This document shows positions 8,075 through 15,837 of a stretch of 28,883 nucleotides of DNA, one piece after another; position 1 is the first letter of the stretch, and the number at the start of each line of letters is the position of its first letter. This DNA comes from Betaproteobacteria bacterium (lineage in GTDB: Bacteria; Pseudomonadota; Gammaproteobacteria; Burkholderiales; JAHFRG01). The stretch lies in assembly GCA_023258935.1 (NCBI GenBank), contig JAHFRG010000007.1:6110-34992 (forward strand), read 5' to 3'. A program made the translations under genes and the position numbers. The notes under the pieces are model-generated. The model searched no databases, was not told the origin of the DNA, and saw nothing but the letters and a program-made list of their open reading frames with translations.

Positions 8075-9093
8075 GTGCACCACATCATGAAATTACCGGA
8101 GGCACAGCTCTGCACGCGCAGGCCGCGCAATGGCCTAGCGTCAACAGTCAAGCAGCGCCTTTGGTTGCGGCGCTGTTGCGTGAGCATCACGCGCTGCGTC
8201 TTGGCGTGACGCGCGGTCCGCAGGGCCACACCATTGTGGACGCCGGTATTAGTCATGCCGGAGGGCTGGAAGCAGGTCGGCGCATTGCCGAAATCTGCAT
8301 GGGAGGTTTTGGCACAGTGAATCTTTCGTCAGGCACTGCGCGCTGGCCGCTGCAAGTAAACGTGCATACCAGCAACCCGGTATTGGCGTGCTTGGGCAGC
8401 CAATATGCCGGATGGAGTTTGTCGCATGGCAGCGGCAAAGGCGCGTTTCATGCTCTAGGTTCCGGGCCGGGACGTTCGCTTGCCTGCAAGGAAGAGTTGT
8501 TCGCTGAGCTTGGCTACCGTGACCAGGCTGAGAGCACCTGTCTGGTGCTGGAAGTTGACAAGCCCCCGCCCCAGGAAGTGGTGGAAAAAGTAATGCGTGA
8601 TTGCAAGGTCAGCGCAGAAAAGCTCACATTTGTTTTGACACCGACGCGCAGTCTCGCCGGCATGGTGCAAATCGTGGCGCGCGTGCTGGAAGTGGCTTTG
8701 CACAAAGTCCATGTACTGGGGTTTCCGCTCCAGCATATAGTAGACGGCATGGGAAGCGCGCCGCTGCCTCCACCTTGCAAGGATTTCATTGAAGCGATGG
8801 GACGCACCAACGATGCCATTCTGTTCGGAGGGCAGGTGCAGCTGTTCGTGAGTTGCAGCGATAACGAGGCGAGTGATCTTGCGCAAAAACTGCCGAGCAT
8901 GGCTTCGCGCGATTATGGCAAGCGCTTCGCGCAAATTTTCAAGGACTGCGCATACGATTTTTACAAGATCGATCCAATGCTGTTCGCTCCGGCCCAGGTC
9001 ATCGTAAGCTGCCTGGAAAGCGGCAACAGCTACCGCGCTGGTAAGCTCAACGCCGAGTTGCTGGACGTTTCATTCGGGGGCCCTGGTGTCTAG
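8071..9093 (+). CDS. mch: Methenyl-H4MPT cyclohydrolase
   Basis: Mch hydrolyses methenyl-H4MPT to 5-formyl-H4MPT, feeding the Fhc complex. The protein has 340 residues, slightly longer than the usual 315-325 because of an N-terminal extension. Typical stretches are ICMGGFGTV, VNVHTSNPVLACLGSQYAGW, SGPGRSLA and FYKIDPMLFAPAQV. It starts with GTG at 8071 overlapping the preceding stop by four bases (GTGA), with a GGAGG sequence about eight bases upstream. Its 3' end overlaps the next gene by eight bases. Confidence 0.95.
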   Translation: MSAPHHEITGGTALHAQAAQWPSVNSQAAPLVAALLREHHALRLGVTRGPQGHTIVDAGISHAGGLEAGRRIAEICMGGFGTVNLSSGTARWPLQVNVHTSNPVLACLGSQYAGWSLSHGSGKGAFHALGSGPGRSLACKEELFAELGYRDQAESTCLVLEVDKPPPQEVVEKVMRDCKVSAEKLTFVLTPTRSLAGMVQIVARVLEVALHKVHVLGFPLQHIVDGMGSAPLPPPCKDFIEAMGRTNDAILFGGQVQLFVSCSDNEASDLAQKLPSMASRDYGKRFAQIFKDCAYDFYKIDPMLFAPAQVIVSCLESGNSYRAGKLNAELLDVSFGGPGV

Positions 9094-10000
9094 GCGTATC
9101 GCCATCATTACCGATGATCCGGGCTGGCACGGCCGGCAGTTGCGCCAGGCGTTCGCTGCGCGCGGCTGCGAAAGCCAGTACGTGTCCTTGCAGAATTGCT
9201 ATTTCGATCTCGCGCACGCGCGGCATGGCGTGGTGATTCCGGGGTTCAAGCACAGCCTGCCGGACGCGGTGTTCGTGCGCGGCGTACCCGGCGGCACGCT
9301 GGAGCAGGTGATTTTACGTTTGGATATCCTGCATGCGCTGCGCGAAATCGGTGTGCCGGTGTACAACGATGCGCGCGCAATCGAGCGCAGTGTTGACAAG
9401 GCAATGACCAGTTTTCTGTTGAAACGTGCCGGCATTCCCACTCCCGCGACTTGGGTCTGTGAATCGGCGGCACAGGCACGCGCCGTTTTATTGCGTGAAA
9501 CAGCGGCGGGGCGCGAACTGGTATTGAAACCGTTATTCGGCTCGCAGGGTTTGGGTCTGCAGCGCTTGAAGAGCGGCATGGATTTCCCCAACCTTGCTGA
9601 ATATTCAGGCGCGGCTTATCTGCAAAGCTTTGTTGATTGCGGTGAAGGCCATTGGCACGACTTCCGGGTGCTGGTGGTGGGCGGTGCTGCCCGCGCGGCG
9701 ATGCTGCGCCGCGGAACTAGTTGGATCAACAATGTGGCGCAAGGCGCGAAATGCGAAAACGTGCAACTGGATGAAACCCTGCAAAAACTGGCGCAGGACG
9801 CGGTACGCGCTGTCGGGATGGATTACGCCGGTGTGGATCTTATGCGCGACCGGAATGGCAAGCTTTATGTCATTGAAGTCAACGGCATCCCGGCCTGGCG
9901 CGGTTTGCAGGGAATTTACAGGGAAAATCTGGCGCAATATCTGGTGGACGATCTGCTTGCTCGCAAGCTTCCTCAAGCCAACATGGAAATGGTATGCTGA
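9086..10000 (+). CDS. RimK-family ATP-grasp ligase of the H4MPT cluster
   Basis: A 304-residue RimK-type ATP-grasp ligase. Key features are LVLKPLFGSQGLGLQRL (P-loop-like lysine and glycine region), FVDCGEGHWHDFRVLV (catalytic Arg region), and DLMRDRNGKLYVIEVNGIPAWRG with the Mg-binding E-x-N. Its relatives include archaeal MptN (H4MPT:alpha-L-glutamate ligase) and the orf5 product of M. extorquens, which occupies the same mch-orf5-orf7-fae position. Addition of an amino acid to the H4MPT side chain is a reasonable but unproven role. The GTG start at 9086 overlaps the mch stop. Confidence 0.85.
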   Translation: MSRRIAIITDDPGWHGRQLRQAFAARGCESQYVSLQNCYFDLAHARHGVVIPGFKHSLPDAVFVRGVPGGTLEQVILRLDILHALREIGVPVYNDARAIERSVDKAMTSFLLKRAGIPTPATWVCESAAQARAVLLRETAAGRELVLKPLFGSQGLGLQRLKSGMDFPNLAEYSGAAYLQSFVDCGEGHWHDFRVLVVGGAARAAMLRRGTSWINNVAQGAKCENVQLDETLQKLAQDAVRAVGMDYAGVDLMRDRNGKLYVIEVNGIPAWRGLQGIYRENLAQYLVDDLLARKLPQANMEMVC

Positions 10001-10923
10001 TGAACATAATCTCCAGCGAGCGGCTGGCGCAGGCATTGAAGAGCGCTTGTCTTGCCGAAATCCGCGCGCCGAAGCCCGGCAACGTAAGCGATTACAGCGC
10101 CGGCCACGGCATGACCGCGCAGCAGTTTAAGGCGAGCGCCAACGCCATCGCTGAGCCGTTGACCGTACCTGGCGCAAGCGTGGGCGAGCGTATTCTGTGT
10201 GCAGTTCAAGCCACGCAAGAAGCGGTAGGCTGCAATACCAATCTTGGCATTGTACTGCTCGCCGCGCCACTGCTTTGCGCCGCGCAGCATCCCGGTGAGC
10301 GAGCATTGCGGCCGCGGGTGAGCAGTGTGCTGCAGCAGCTCACGCAACAGGACGCGGAACTTGCTTATGAGGCGATACGCCTCGCCAAGCCCGCCGGTCT
10401 GGGCAGCAGCGCGCGTTATGATGTCAGCGGAAAGCCGAAAGTTACACTGCTCGCCGCGATGCAGGAGGCGCGTGACCGCGACAGCATTGCACGCCAGTAT
10501 GCGAATGGGTTTGCCGATGTATTTGATGTGGGTGTGCTTCGTGCGCGCGAAACACTGGCGCGTTTTGCCGGTGAAGAATGGGCGGTGCTGTCGGCCTATC
10601 TGGCAATTCTGGGGCGCTTTCCCGACAGCCACGTAGAGCGCAAGTTCGGAAGCGAACTGGCACGGCAAGTCAGTTCCCGTGCCGCGATGCTGGATAGCGC
10701 ATGGCAGCGCTGTGACTCACCGCAAGCCATGCTGTCGCAATTGCTGGCTTTCGACTCCGAGCTGAAGCGTGACGGAATCAATCCCGGCACGGCGGCGGAC
10801 TTGAGCGTCGCCAGCCTGCTTGCATTGCGATTGGAGGATTTGTTGCAAGAAAGCTTTACCGGAGGCGAGGCGAAACCTGCCTCACGCCGCAGTAAAACGA
10901 AACCTCAGCATGTTGGCGCCTAG
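9994..10923 (+). CDS. CitG-family (triphosphoribosyl-dephospho-CoA synthase-like) protein
   Basis: A 309-residue (or 307 from the second ATG at 10000) all-alpha protein of the CitG/MdcB family, recognised by the APKPGNVSDYSAGHGM motif near residues 25-40 and by CNTNLGIVLLAAPL and AKPAGLGSS stretches. Classical members transfer ATP-derived phosphoribosyl to dephospho-CoA. The homologue in methylotroph clusters (orf7 in M. extorquens, between orf5 and fae) has no citrate lyase context and its role is unknown. The start overlaps the preceding stop (TGATG arrangement at 9998-10002 for the second ATG). The end is followed by a hairpin before fae. Confidence 0.85.
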   Translation: MLMNIISSERLAQALKSACLAEIRAPKPGNVSDYSAGHGMTAQQFKASANAIAEPLTVPGASVGERILCAVQATQEAVGCNTNLGIVLLAAPLLCAAQHPGERALRPRVSSVLQQLTQQDAELAYEAIRLAKPAGLGSSARYDVSGKPKVTLLAAMQEARDRDSIARQYANGFADVFDVGVLRARETLARFAGEEWAVLSAYLAILGRFPDSHVERKFGSELARQVSSRAAMLDSAWQRCDSPQAMLSQLLAFDSELKRDGINPGTAADLSVASLLALRLEDLLQESFTGGEAKPASRRSKTKPQHVGA

Positions 10924-10948
10924 GAGGGCGGCAGCCACTGAGGTTTCG
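10898..10948 (+). other. Long-stem hairpin between the CitG-like gene and fae
   Basis: CGAAACCTCAG at 10898-10908 and CTGAGGTTTCG at 10938-10948 form a perfect 11-bp stem around a 29-base GC-rich loop. The left arm lies in the last codons of the CitG-like gene and the stop is in the loop. No T-run follows, so a simple intrinsic terminator is unlikely; an mRNA-processing or 3'-end-stabilising structure that uncouples fae from the genes upstream is more plausible. Confidence 0.6.
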
Positions 10949-10997
10949 GAGTTGTGTTTCACCTGAATGTTTAACAGCCAAATTAAGGAGAAGCAAA

Positions 10998-11507
10998 ATG
11001 GCGAAAATTGATCGAGTACTCGTTGGAGAATCACTGGTCGGTGAAGGCAATGAAGTGGCCCACGTTGACCTGATTATGGGACCGCGCGGCAGCTCCGTAG
11101 AACGTGCGTTCTGCAATGCGCTGACAAACAACAAGGACGGCTTTTCTACCTTGCTTGCGGTGGTGGCGCCGAACTTGGCGACCAAGCCCAACACCATTCT
11201 GTTTAACAAGGTAACCATCAAGGGCGCGAAGCAGGCGGTGCAGATGTTCGGGCCGGCGCAGCGCGCAGTGGCGATGGCGGTGGCGGATTGCGTGCAGGAC
11301 GGAACGATTCCGGCGAATGAAGCCGACGATGTCTTCATTTGTGTCGGTGTGTTCATCCACTGGCTGGCTGAGAACGACACCAAGATTTACGACTACAACT
11401 ATCAGGCCACCAAGGAGTCAATCAAGCGCGCCGTGGCGGGGACACCCAAGGCCTCGGAAGTGGTCAGCAAGAAAAGCAGCGTCTCGCATCCGTTCTCGCC
11501 GAAATAA
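10998..11507 (+). CDS. fae: Formaldehyde-activating enzyme
   Basis: Fae condenses formaldehyde with H4MPT to methylene-H4MPT, the entry and detoxification step of the pathway; it is usually among the most abundant proteins of methylotrophs. The protein has 169 residues, typical length. Conserved stretches include GESLVGEGNEVAHVDLIMG, containing the catalytic His region, and GPAQRAVAMAVADCV. A strong AAGGAG ribosome-binding site lies eight bases before the ATG, the best start signal in the window. It is preceded by a 74-base gap with a hairpin and followed by a terminator. Confidence 0.97.
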   Translation: MAKIDRVLVGESLVGEGNEVAHVDLIMGPRGSSVERAFCNALTNNKDGFSTLLAVVAPNLATKPNTILFNKVTIKGAKQAVQMFGPAQRAVAMAVADCVQDGTIPANEADDVFICVGVFIHWLAENDTKIYDYNYQATKESIKRAVAGTPKASEVVSKKSSVSHPFSPK

Positions 11508-11524
11508 TCCGGAAGCACGGGTGA

Positions 11525-11561
11525 GTGGTGGGCAGCTGACGCTGCTCACTGCCTGCTTTTT
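11525..11561 (+). terminator. Rho-independent terminator after fae
   Basis: A 12-bp stem containing wobble pairs (arms 11525-11536 and 11541-11552, core GCAGC/GCTGC) with a TGAC tetraloop is followed by CTGCTTTTT ending at 11561. It ends the plus-strand operon 18 bases after the fae stop and overlaps the last codons of the convergent HisA-like gene. Confidence 0.7.
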
Positions 11562-12277
11562 GAATCCGCTTCGGATGCTGATGCGGCCAGATCGCTGGCG
11601 CTGATGAGGCGCTGGTGCAGCGCGCTCGCAAGCAGAGCGCCGTGTGCGCCCGAGCGCGCCAACTGCGCGAGGTCGCGCGCGCCGCGAATTCCGCCTGCGG
11701 CGTAAAGTTTTTTATGCGGTGCGCGCCGACTTAGCTCGCTTAATTGGTCGAAATCCGGTCCCCGGAGACTTCCAACGCGCGCCAGCATCATTACAATGAC
11801 ATGCTCCGGCCAAAGTCCTGGATCGTTGAGCAAGCGCTGCTCGCCGTGAAAACGCTCGCCCTTGAAATCCAGCGACAGCAGCGGGAAGAGCGCATCGCGG
11901 CTGGAACAAACAGCAGAAAGCAGCGTGTTCTCGGGAAACGATTCGCTGCCGATCACCGCATGGCCTATGCGCCGCCCCTGCCACGCCATGAAGCCTGCAA
12001 CATCCGCTATTCCTGAATCCACCCACAGCTCAAGCTGCGGGAAATGTTGATGGAGTTTTTCAATTACCGCGGCGTTGCTGCCGTTTTTCTGGATTGCATC
12101 GATATCGGCGACGTAGAGTGCGTGAAACGGATACAATTCCAGCAATGCACAGGCGATGTCGAGTGCATTGCTGCCAGCGCATAATCCGGATTCGATGGGG
12201 CGGTACTGACGGCGCTCGCCCCCCAGCGCTTGCACCACTTGGCCTTGCATCAGATCAATGACCGGTATGATTTTCAA
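11546..12277 (-). CDS. HisA-like protein of the H4MPT island
   Basis: A 243-residue TIM-barrel protein resembling HisA, with the N-terminal PVIDLMQGQVV strand-loop and the C-terminal AAGGIRGARDL phosphate-binding motif. A HisA-like gene (orf17 in M. extorquens) is a standard neighbour of fae, and its biochemical role is unresolved. It is convergent with fae. The best start is a TTG at 12277, giving TTG-AAA-ATC-ATA; no ATG fits the family N terminus and no Shine-Dalgarno sequence is visible, because palindromic repeat copy B begins only about ten bases upstream. The next in-frame ATG (residue 10) would remove the first beta strand. Confidence 0.82.
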   Translation of the reverse strand: MKIIPVIDLMQGQVVQALGGERRQYRPIESGLCAGSNALDIACALLELYPFHALYVADIDAIQKNGSNAAVIEKLHQHFPQLELWVDSGIADVAGFMAWQGRRIGHAVIGSESFPENTLLSAVCSSRDALFPLLSLDFKGERFHGEQRLLNDPGLWPEHVIVMMLARVGSLRGPDFDQLSELSRRAPHKKLYAAGGIRGARDLAQLARSGAHGALLASALHQRLISASDLAASASEADSKSRQ

Positions 12278-12286
12278 GGTCTTTTT

Positions 12287-12394
12287 AACCGCAGAGGACG
12301 CAGAGATCGCAGAGGAAAAGCATTAAATCCGAAATTGAAATCCATAAAGTTTAATAAAGATTTACTCAGCGTCCTCCGCGTCCTCAGCGGTGAA
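12287..12394. repeat. Dispersed palindromic repeat, copy B
   Basis: An imperfect inverted repeat with arms at 12287-12318 (starts ACCGCAGAGGACGC) and 12363-12394 (contains GCGTCCTCCGCGTCCTCAGCGGT) around an AT-rich centre. It belongs to the same family as 1698-1770. It fills the divergent gap between the HisA-like gene and the MfnD-like gene, so it occupies the place where both promoters would be expected. Confidence 0.75.
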
Positions 12395-12407
12395 ATGGTG
12401 GTTAAGA

Positions 12408-13403
12408 ATGCGTATCTTCGTATATGAGCATATTACCGGTGGCGGGCTGCTTGACCAAGCGTTGCCGGCCGCACTTGCGCAAGAAGGCGACATAATGTTG
12501 CACGCACTGTTGCGCGACCTCGGGGATATTTCCGGGGTGGAAGTTGTCGTCACGCGCGATCCGCGCCTGCCCGCACTAAGTTTCCCTGTGAGCGTATATA
12601 CGCCGCGCAGCGCAGCGGAAACCGAGCGGATTTTGGAACGTTGCATAGATATTGCCGATGCGGTGTGGCCGATCGCGCCGGAAAGCGGCGGCGCGCTTGA
12701 AAGCATTCATCGCAGCGTGCTCAAGCACGGGCGCAGACTCTTGGGCAGCCATCCTGACGCAGTGCACCTCACCGCGAGCAAGCAGGCTACCTCACGCCAT
12801 CTCACACAAGCAGGAATCGCGGCAGTGCCGACATATTCAGCGGACGCTGAATTGCATGATACGGGAGGCGGCTGGGTGGTTAAACCCGATGATGGCGCGG
12901 GCTGCAGCGACACGCGTCTGTTCCACGATCTCCCGGCGGCACGGCAATGGCTGCATGCCAACCGGGGGAATTACGTGTTGCAACCGTTTATTAGCGGAAG
13001 CGCGCTGAGTCTTTGCGTCCTATGTCGTGAGGGTACAGCTGATCTTTTGAGTTGCAATAATCAACGCGTGGTCGTGTGCGATGGCCAATTTCAGTTTCTC
13101 GGTAGCGTGGTCAATGCCTTGACCGATGAAGACGGCGCTTTTGCGAAATTGGCAAGACGCGTAGCCGCAGCCATTCCCGGGCTGTGGGGCTATGTGGGTA
13201 TAGATCTGGTGCAAAGTGGTTCTCAGCGGGTAGTGATGGAAGTAAACCCGCGGCTGACCACTTCCTATGCTGGCTTGCATCAGGCGCTGGGCTGCAATAC
13301 CGCTGCGCTGGTATTGGGCCTACTGGATGACGCCAAACCTTTGCGCTTGCCAAAATTCGCGCAGCAGCGAATCGAAGTTGATCTCGAGGTCCTGCATGCC
13401 TGA
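12408..13403 (+). CDS. mfnD: ATP-grasp ligase, MfnD-like (tyramine--L-glutamate ligase)
   Basis: A 331-residue ATP-grasp protein whose N terminus MRIFVYEHITGGG matches archaeal MfnD (MJ0815 family), which ligates glutamate to tyramine in methanofuran synthesis. The ATP-binding lysine lies in GWVVKPDDGAGC and the metal-binding end in VVMEVNPRLTTSYAGLHQA. The chosen ATG at 12408 starts the conserved strand; an ATG six codons earlier lies against the repeat. The stop overlaps the next start. Tyramine ligase activity in bacteria is inferred from homology and from the MfnF/E homologues next door; the bacterial cofactor carries polyglutamate, so a broader glutamate ligase role is possible. Confidence 0.78.
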   Translation: MRIFVYEHITGGGLLDQALPAALAQEGDIMLHALLRDLGDISGVEVVVTRDPRLPALSFPVSVYTPRSAAETERILERCIDIADAVWPIAPESGGALESIHRSVLKHGRRLLGSHPDAVHLTASKQATSRHLTQAGIAAVPTYSADAELHDTGGGWVVKPDDGAGCSDTRLFHDLPAARQWLHANRGNYVLQPFISGSALSLCVLCREGTADLLSCNNQRVVVCDGQFQFLGSVVNALTDEDGAFAKLARRVAAAIPGLWGYVGIDLVQSGSQRVVMEVNPRLTTSYAGLHQALGCNTAALVLGLLDDAKPLRLPKFAQQRIEVDLEVLHA

Positions 13404-14442
13404 TTGCGCCGTCGGCTGGGATTTGGGAGGCGCGCATCTCAAAGTAGCGCTGGTGGACGGCGCCGGGCGCGTAAGCCAAGCTATGCAGATGCCCTGCCCG
13501 TTGTGGCAAGGCTTGCAGCATCTGGAAAGCGCTGTGGCTCAGGCGCTGAAAGATCTGAATCAGGCTGTAACACTGCACGCGCTTACCATGACCGGCGAGC
13601 TCGCTGATATTTTTCCCAACCGCAACGCCGGCGTCACCACCCTGGTGGAAGCGATGAACGGCAAATTGCCACAGGCAAGCCTGCAAGTGTATGCCGGGCG
13701 CAGCGGTTTTGTTACCCCTGCTCAAGCTAAGCAGCTTGCCGGTGAGGTGGCTTCAGCAAACTGGCTCGCAACCGCCGAGTTCGCTGCACAGCGGGTGAGG
13801 CAAGCATTATTGATAGACATCGGCAGCACCACCACCGATCTGGTGTTGCTGATTTCAGGCAAAGTGCACGCCCGGGGCTGGAATGACCACCAGCGCATGG
13901 CATGTGACGAGCTCGTCTGCAGCGGAGTGGTGCGCACGCCGGTGATGGCGGTGGCTGTGCGCGTACCGTTCGCAGGCGAATGGCAGGGGTTGATGGCGGA
14001 GCAGTTCGCGACCATGGCGGATGTCTACCGCCTGACCGTTGAGTTGCCGGAAGGGGCAGACCAGTTGCCTGCCGCGGATGGGGGCGGCAAGACCATGCAG
14101 GACAGCGCGCGGCGCCTGGCTCGCATGCTGGGCAGGGATCTGGAGTCAGCGTCGCTTTCTAGCTGGCAGTGTCTTGCGGGGTATATCGCCGATCTGCAAT
14201 CGCAGCGTTTGCATGAGGCTTGCTCGCGCCTGTTTTCGCTTGGGCTGGTCGGCGTAGAGGCACCGCTTATCGGAACGGGTATTGGCCGCTTTCTGGTGAA
14301 AAAACTTGCCGCGCGCTATGCACGGCCTTATCTGGATTTTTCCGGACTGGTGGATTCGTCGTTGAATGATCGTCAATGGATAGATGCATGCGCGCCTGCG
14401 GTGGCGGTCGCGGCGCTGGCGCAAAGCAGGACGCGGGAATAA
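13396..14442 (+). CDS. mfnF: H4MPT-linked C1 protein, MfnF-like (methylofuran core synthase)
   Basis: A 348-residue ASKHA/hydantoinase-like protein. VGWDLGGAHLKVALVD at the N terminus and LLIDIGSTTTDLVLL near residue 135 are the paired nucleotide-binding-type motifs of the family annotated as one-carbon (H4MPT-linked) protein. Its archaeal relative MfnF condenses the furan pyrophosphate with gamma-glutamyltyramine. The ATG at 13396 overlaps the preceding stop (13401-13403) by eight bases. It lies nine bases ahead of pabB. Assignment to methylofuran assembly rests on family knowledge and on the mfnD/mfnE homologues in the same operon. Confidence 0.8.
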   Translation: MPDCAVGWDLGGAHLKVALVDGAGRVSQAMQMPCPLWQGLQHLESAVAQALKDLNQAVTLHALTMTGELADIFPNRNAGVTTLVEAMNGKLPQASLQVYAGRSGFVTPAQAKQLAGEVASANWLATAEFAAQRVRQALLIDIGSTTTDLVLLISGKVHARGWNDHQRMACDELVCSGVVRTPVMAVAVRVPFAGEWQGLMAEQFATMADVYRLTVELPEGADQLPAADGGGKTMQDSARRLARMLGRDLESASLSSWQCLAGYIADLQSQRLHEACSRLFSLGLVGVEAPLIGTGIGRFLVKKLAARYARPYLDFSGLVDSSLNDRQWIDACAPAVAVAALAQSRTRE

Positions 14443-14451
14443 AATCTTTTC

Positions 14452-15837
14452 ATGCCACGGTTAACCGAACTCCCTTATCACGAAGACAGCGCGCGGCTGT
14501 TTGAAGCGATTGCTGACCTGCCTTGGGCGGCATTTCTCGACAGCGGCAAGCGATACGCCGCGCAGGCGCGCTACGATATTCTGGTGGCTGAGCCTTATGC
14601 CACGCTGGTCACGCGCGGCAAAGTGACCGAAATACGCCATAACGGGGCAAGCGAGCTTTCCCCTGAAGATCCTTTTATCCTGCTTAAGCGCCATCTCGAG
14701 CCTACGCAGGAAAATCATAGCGGTTTGCCTTTCAGCGGCGGAGCGCTGGGTTATTTCGGCTATGATCTGGCGCGCCGGCTGGAGCGGCTGCCGGTTATCG
14801 CAGAAGACGAGGAGAAACTCCCGGAAATGGCCGTCGGTATTTACGACTGGGTGGTAGTGGTGGACCATCATTCGCGCCGCAGTTATCTCGCAAGCCTGGG
14901 CCGCGATGCGGAAACGCAAAGAAAATGGGATGAGCTCGTTGACTGCTTCAGTACGCTGGCGGAAGAACGTTTTCGCGCGCCGTTCCGCATTACAAGCAAG
15001 ATTGTTTCCAACTTCACGCCCGAGCATTATGCGCAGGCTTTTCAGCGCATTCACGACTACATCCGCGCCGGCGATTGCTACCAGGTGAATCTCGCGCAAA
15101 GGTTTTCTGCCACTGCAACGGGTGCCCCGTGGCTGGCTTACCAGGCGCTGCGCATCATCAATCCGGCGCCGTTTTCCGCTTATCTCAACACCCCTTACGC
15201 GCAAATCCTGAGCGCCTCCCCCGAGCGTTTTCTCAAACTCAAGGATCGTCAAGTCGAGACCAAGCCCATCAAAGGCACGCGGCCGCGCGCAGGACATCCG
15301 CGCTTGGATGCAGCACTTGCCGAGTTGCTGCGCGAAAGCGAGAAAGATCGCGCTGAAAACCTTATGATCGTGGATTTGCTGAGGAACGACCTCGGCAAAT
15401 CGTGTGAAACCGGCTCAGTGAAAGTGCCGAAACTGTTTGAGGTGGAAGGCTTCGCCACGGTGCATCATCTGGTGAGCACGGTGACCGGTACATTGGCAAA
15501 AGACAAAAGCGCGCTGGATCTGCTGCGCGGCTGTTTTCCGGGAGGTTCGATCACCGGCGCACCCAAGCTGCGCGCGATGCAAATTATCGAGGAACTCGAG
15601 CCGCACCGCCGCGGCGTGTATTGCGGCGCCATCGGCTACATCGGCTTCGATGGCAGCATGGACAGCAACATCGTCATCCGCACTCTGGTTTATTCCGCGG
15701 GAACGATACGCTTCTGGGCGGGAGGCGGCATCGTCGCTGATTCGCGCATGGAAGACGAATACCAGGAAACTTTCGACAAAGCAGCAGCCATGCTGAGGTT
15801 GCTTGAGCAAATTTTAATTGCCGATGTGGGTCGTTAA
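14452..15837 (+). CDS. pabB: Aminodeoxychorismate synthase component I
   Basis: PabB converts chorismate plus ammonia to 4-amino-4-deoxychorismate, the precursor of 4-aminobenzoate. The protein has 461 residues. The chorismate-binding domain carries PIKGTRPR (Lys274, the catalytic lysine that separates PabB from TrpE), DLLRNDLGK, GCFPGGSITGAPK and RFWAGGGIVADS. 4-Aminobenzoate is a substrate of beta-RFAP synthase, encoded at 5029 in this window, so the gene probably supplies H4MPT as well as folate synthesis. Neighbours are mfnF (nine bases upstream) and mfnE (overlapping the 3' end). Anthranilate synthase is less likely because of the PIKGT lysine. Confidence 0.92.
   Translation: MPRLTELPYHEDSARLFEAIADLPWAAFLDSGKRYAAQARYDILVAEPYATLVTRGKVTEIRHNGASELSPEDPFILLKRHLEPTQENHSGLPFSGGALGYFGYDLARRLERLPVIAEDEEKLPEMAVGIYDWVVVVDHHSRRSYLASLGRDAETQRKWDELVDCFSTLAEERFRAPFRITSKIVSNFTPEHYAQAFQRIHDYIRAGDCYQVNLAQRFSATATGAPWLAYQALRIINPAPFSAYLNTPYAQILSASPERFLKLKDRQVETKPIKGTRPRAGHPRLDAALAELLRESEKDRAENLMIVDLLRNDLGKSCETGSVKVPKLFEVEGFATVHHLVSTVTGTLAKDKSALDLLRGCFPGGSITGAPKLRAMQIIEELEPHRRGVYCGAIGYIGFDGSMDSNIVIRTLVYSAGTIRFWAGGGIVADSRMEDEYQETFDKAAAMLRLLEQILIADVGR

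Noticed and set aside
1698..12394. CGCAGAGA-type repeats as a CRISPR array
   Set aside because: There are only two isolated copies about 10 kb apart, each a palindrome, with no spacers and no cas genes.
14461..15297. A 278-codon minus-strand ORF
   Set aside because: Antisense to pabB, which has all its catalytic motifs.
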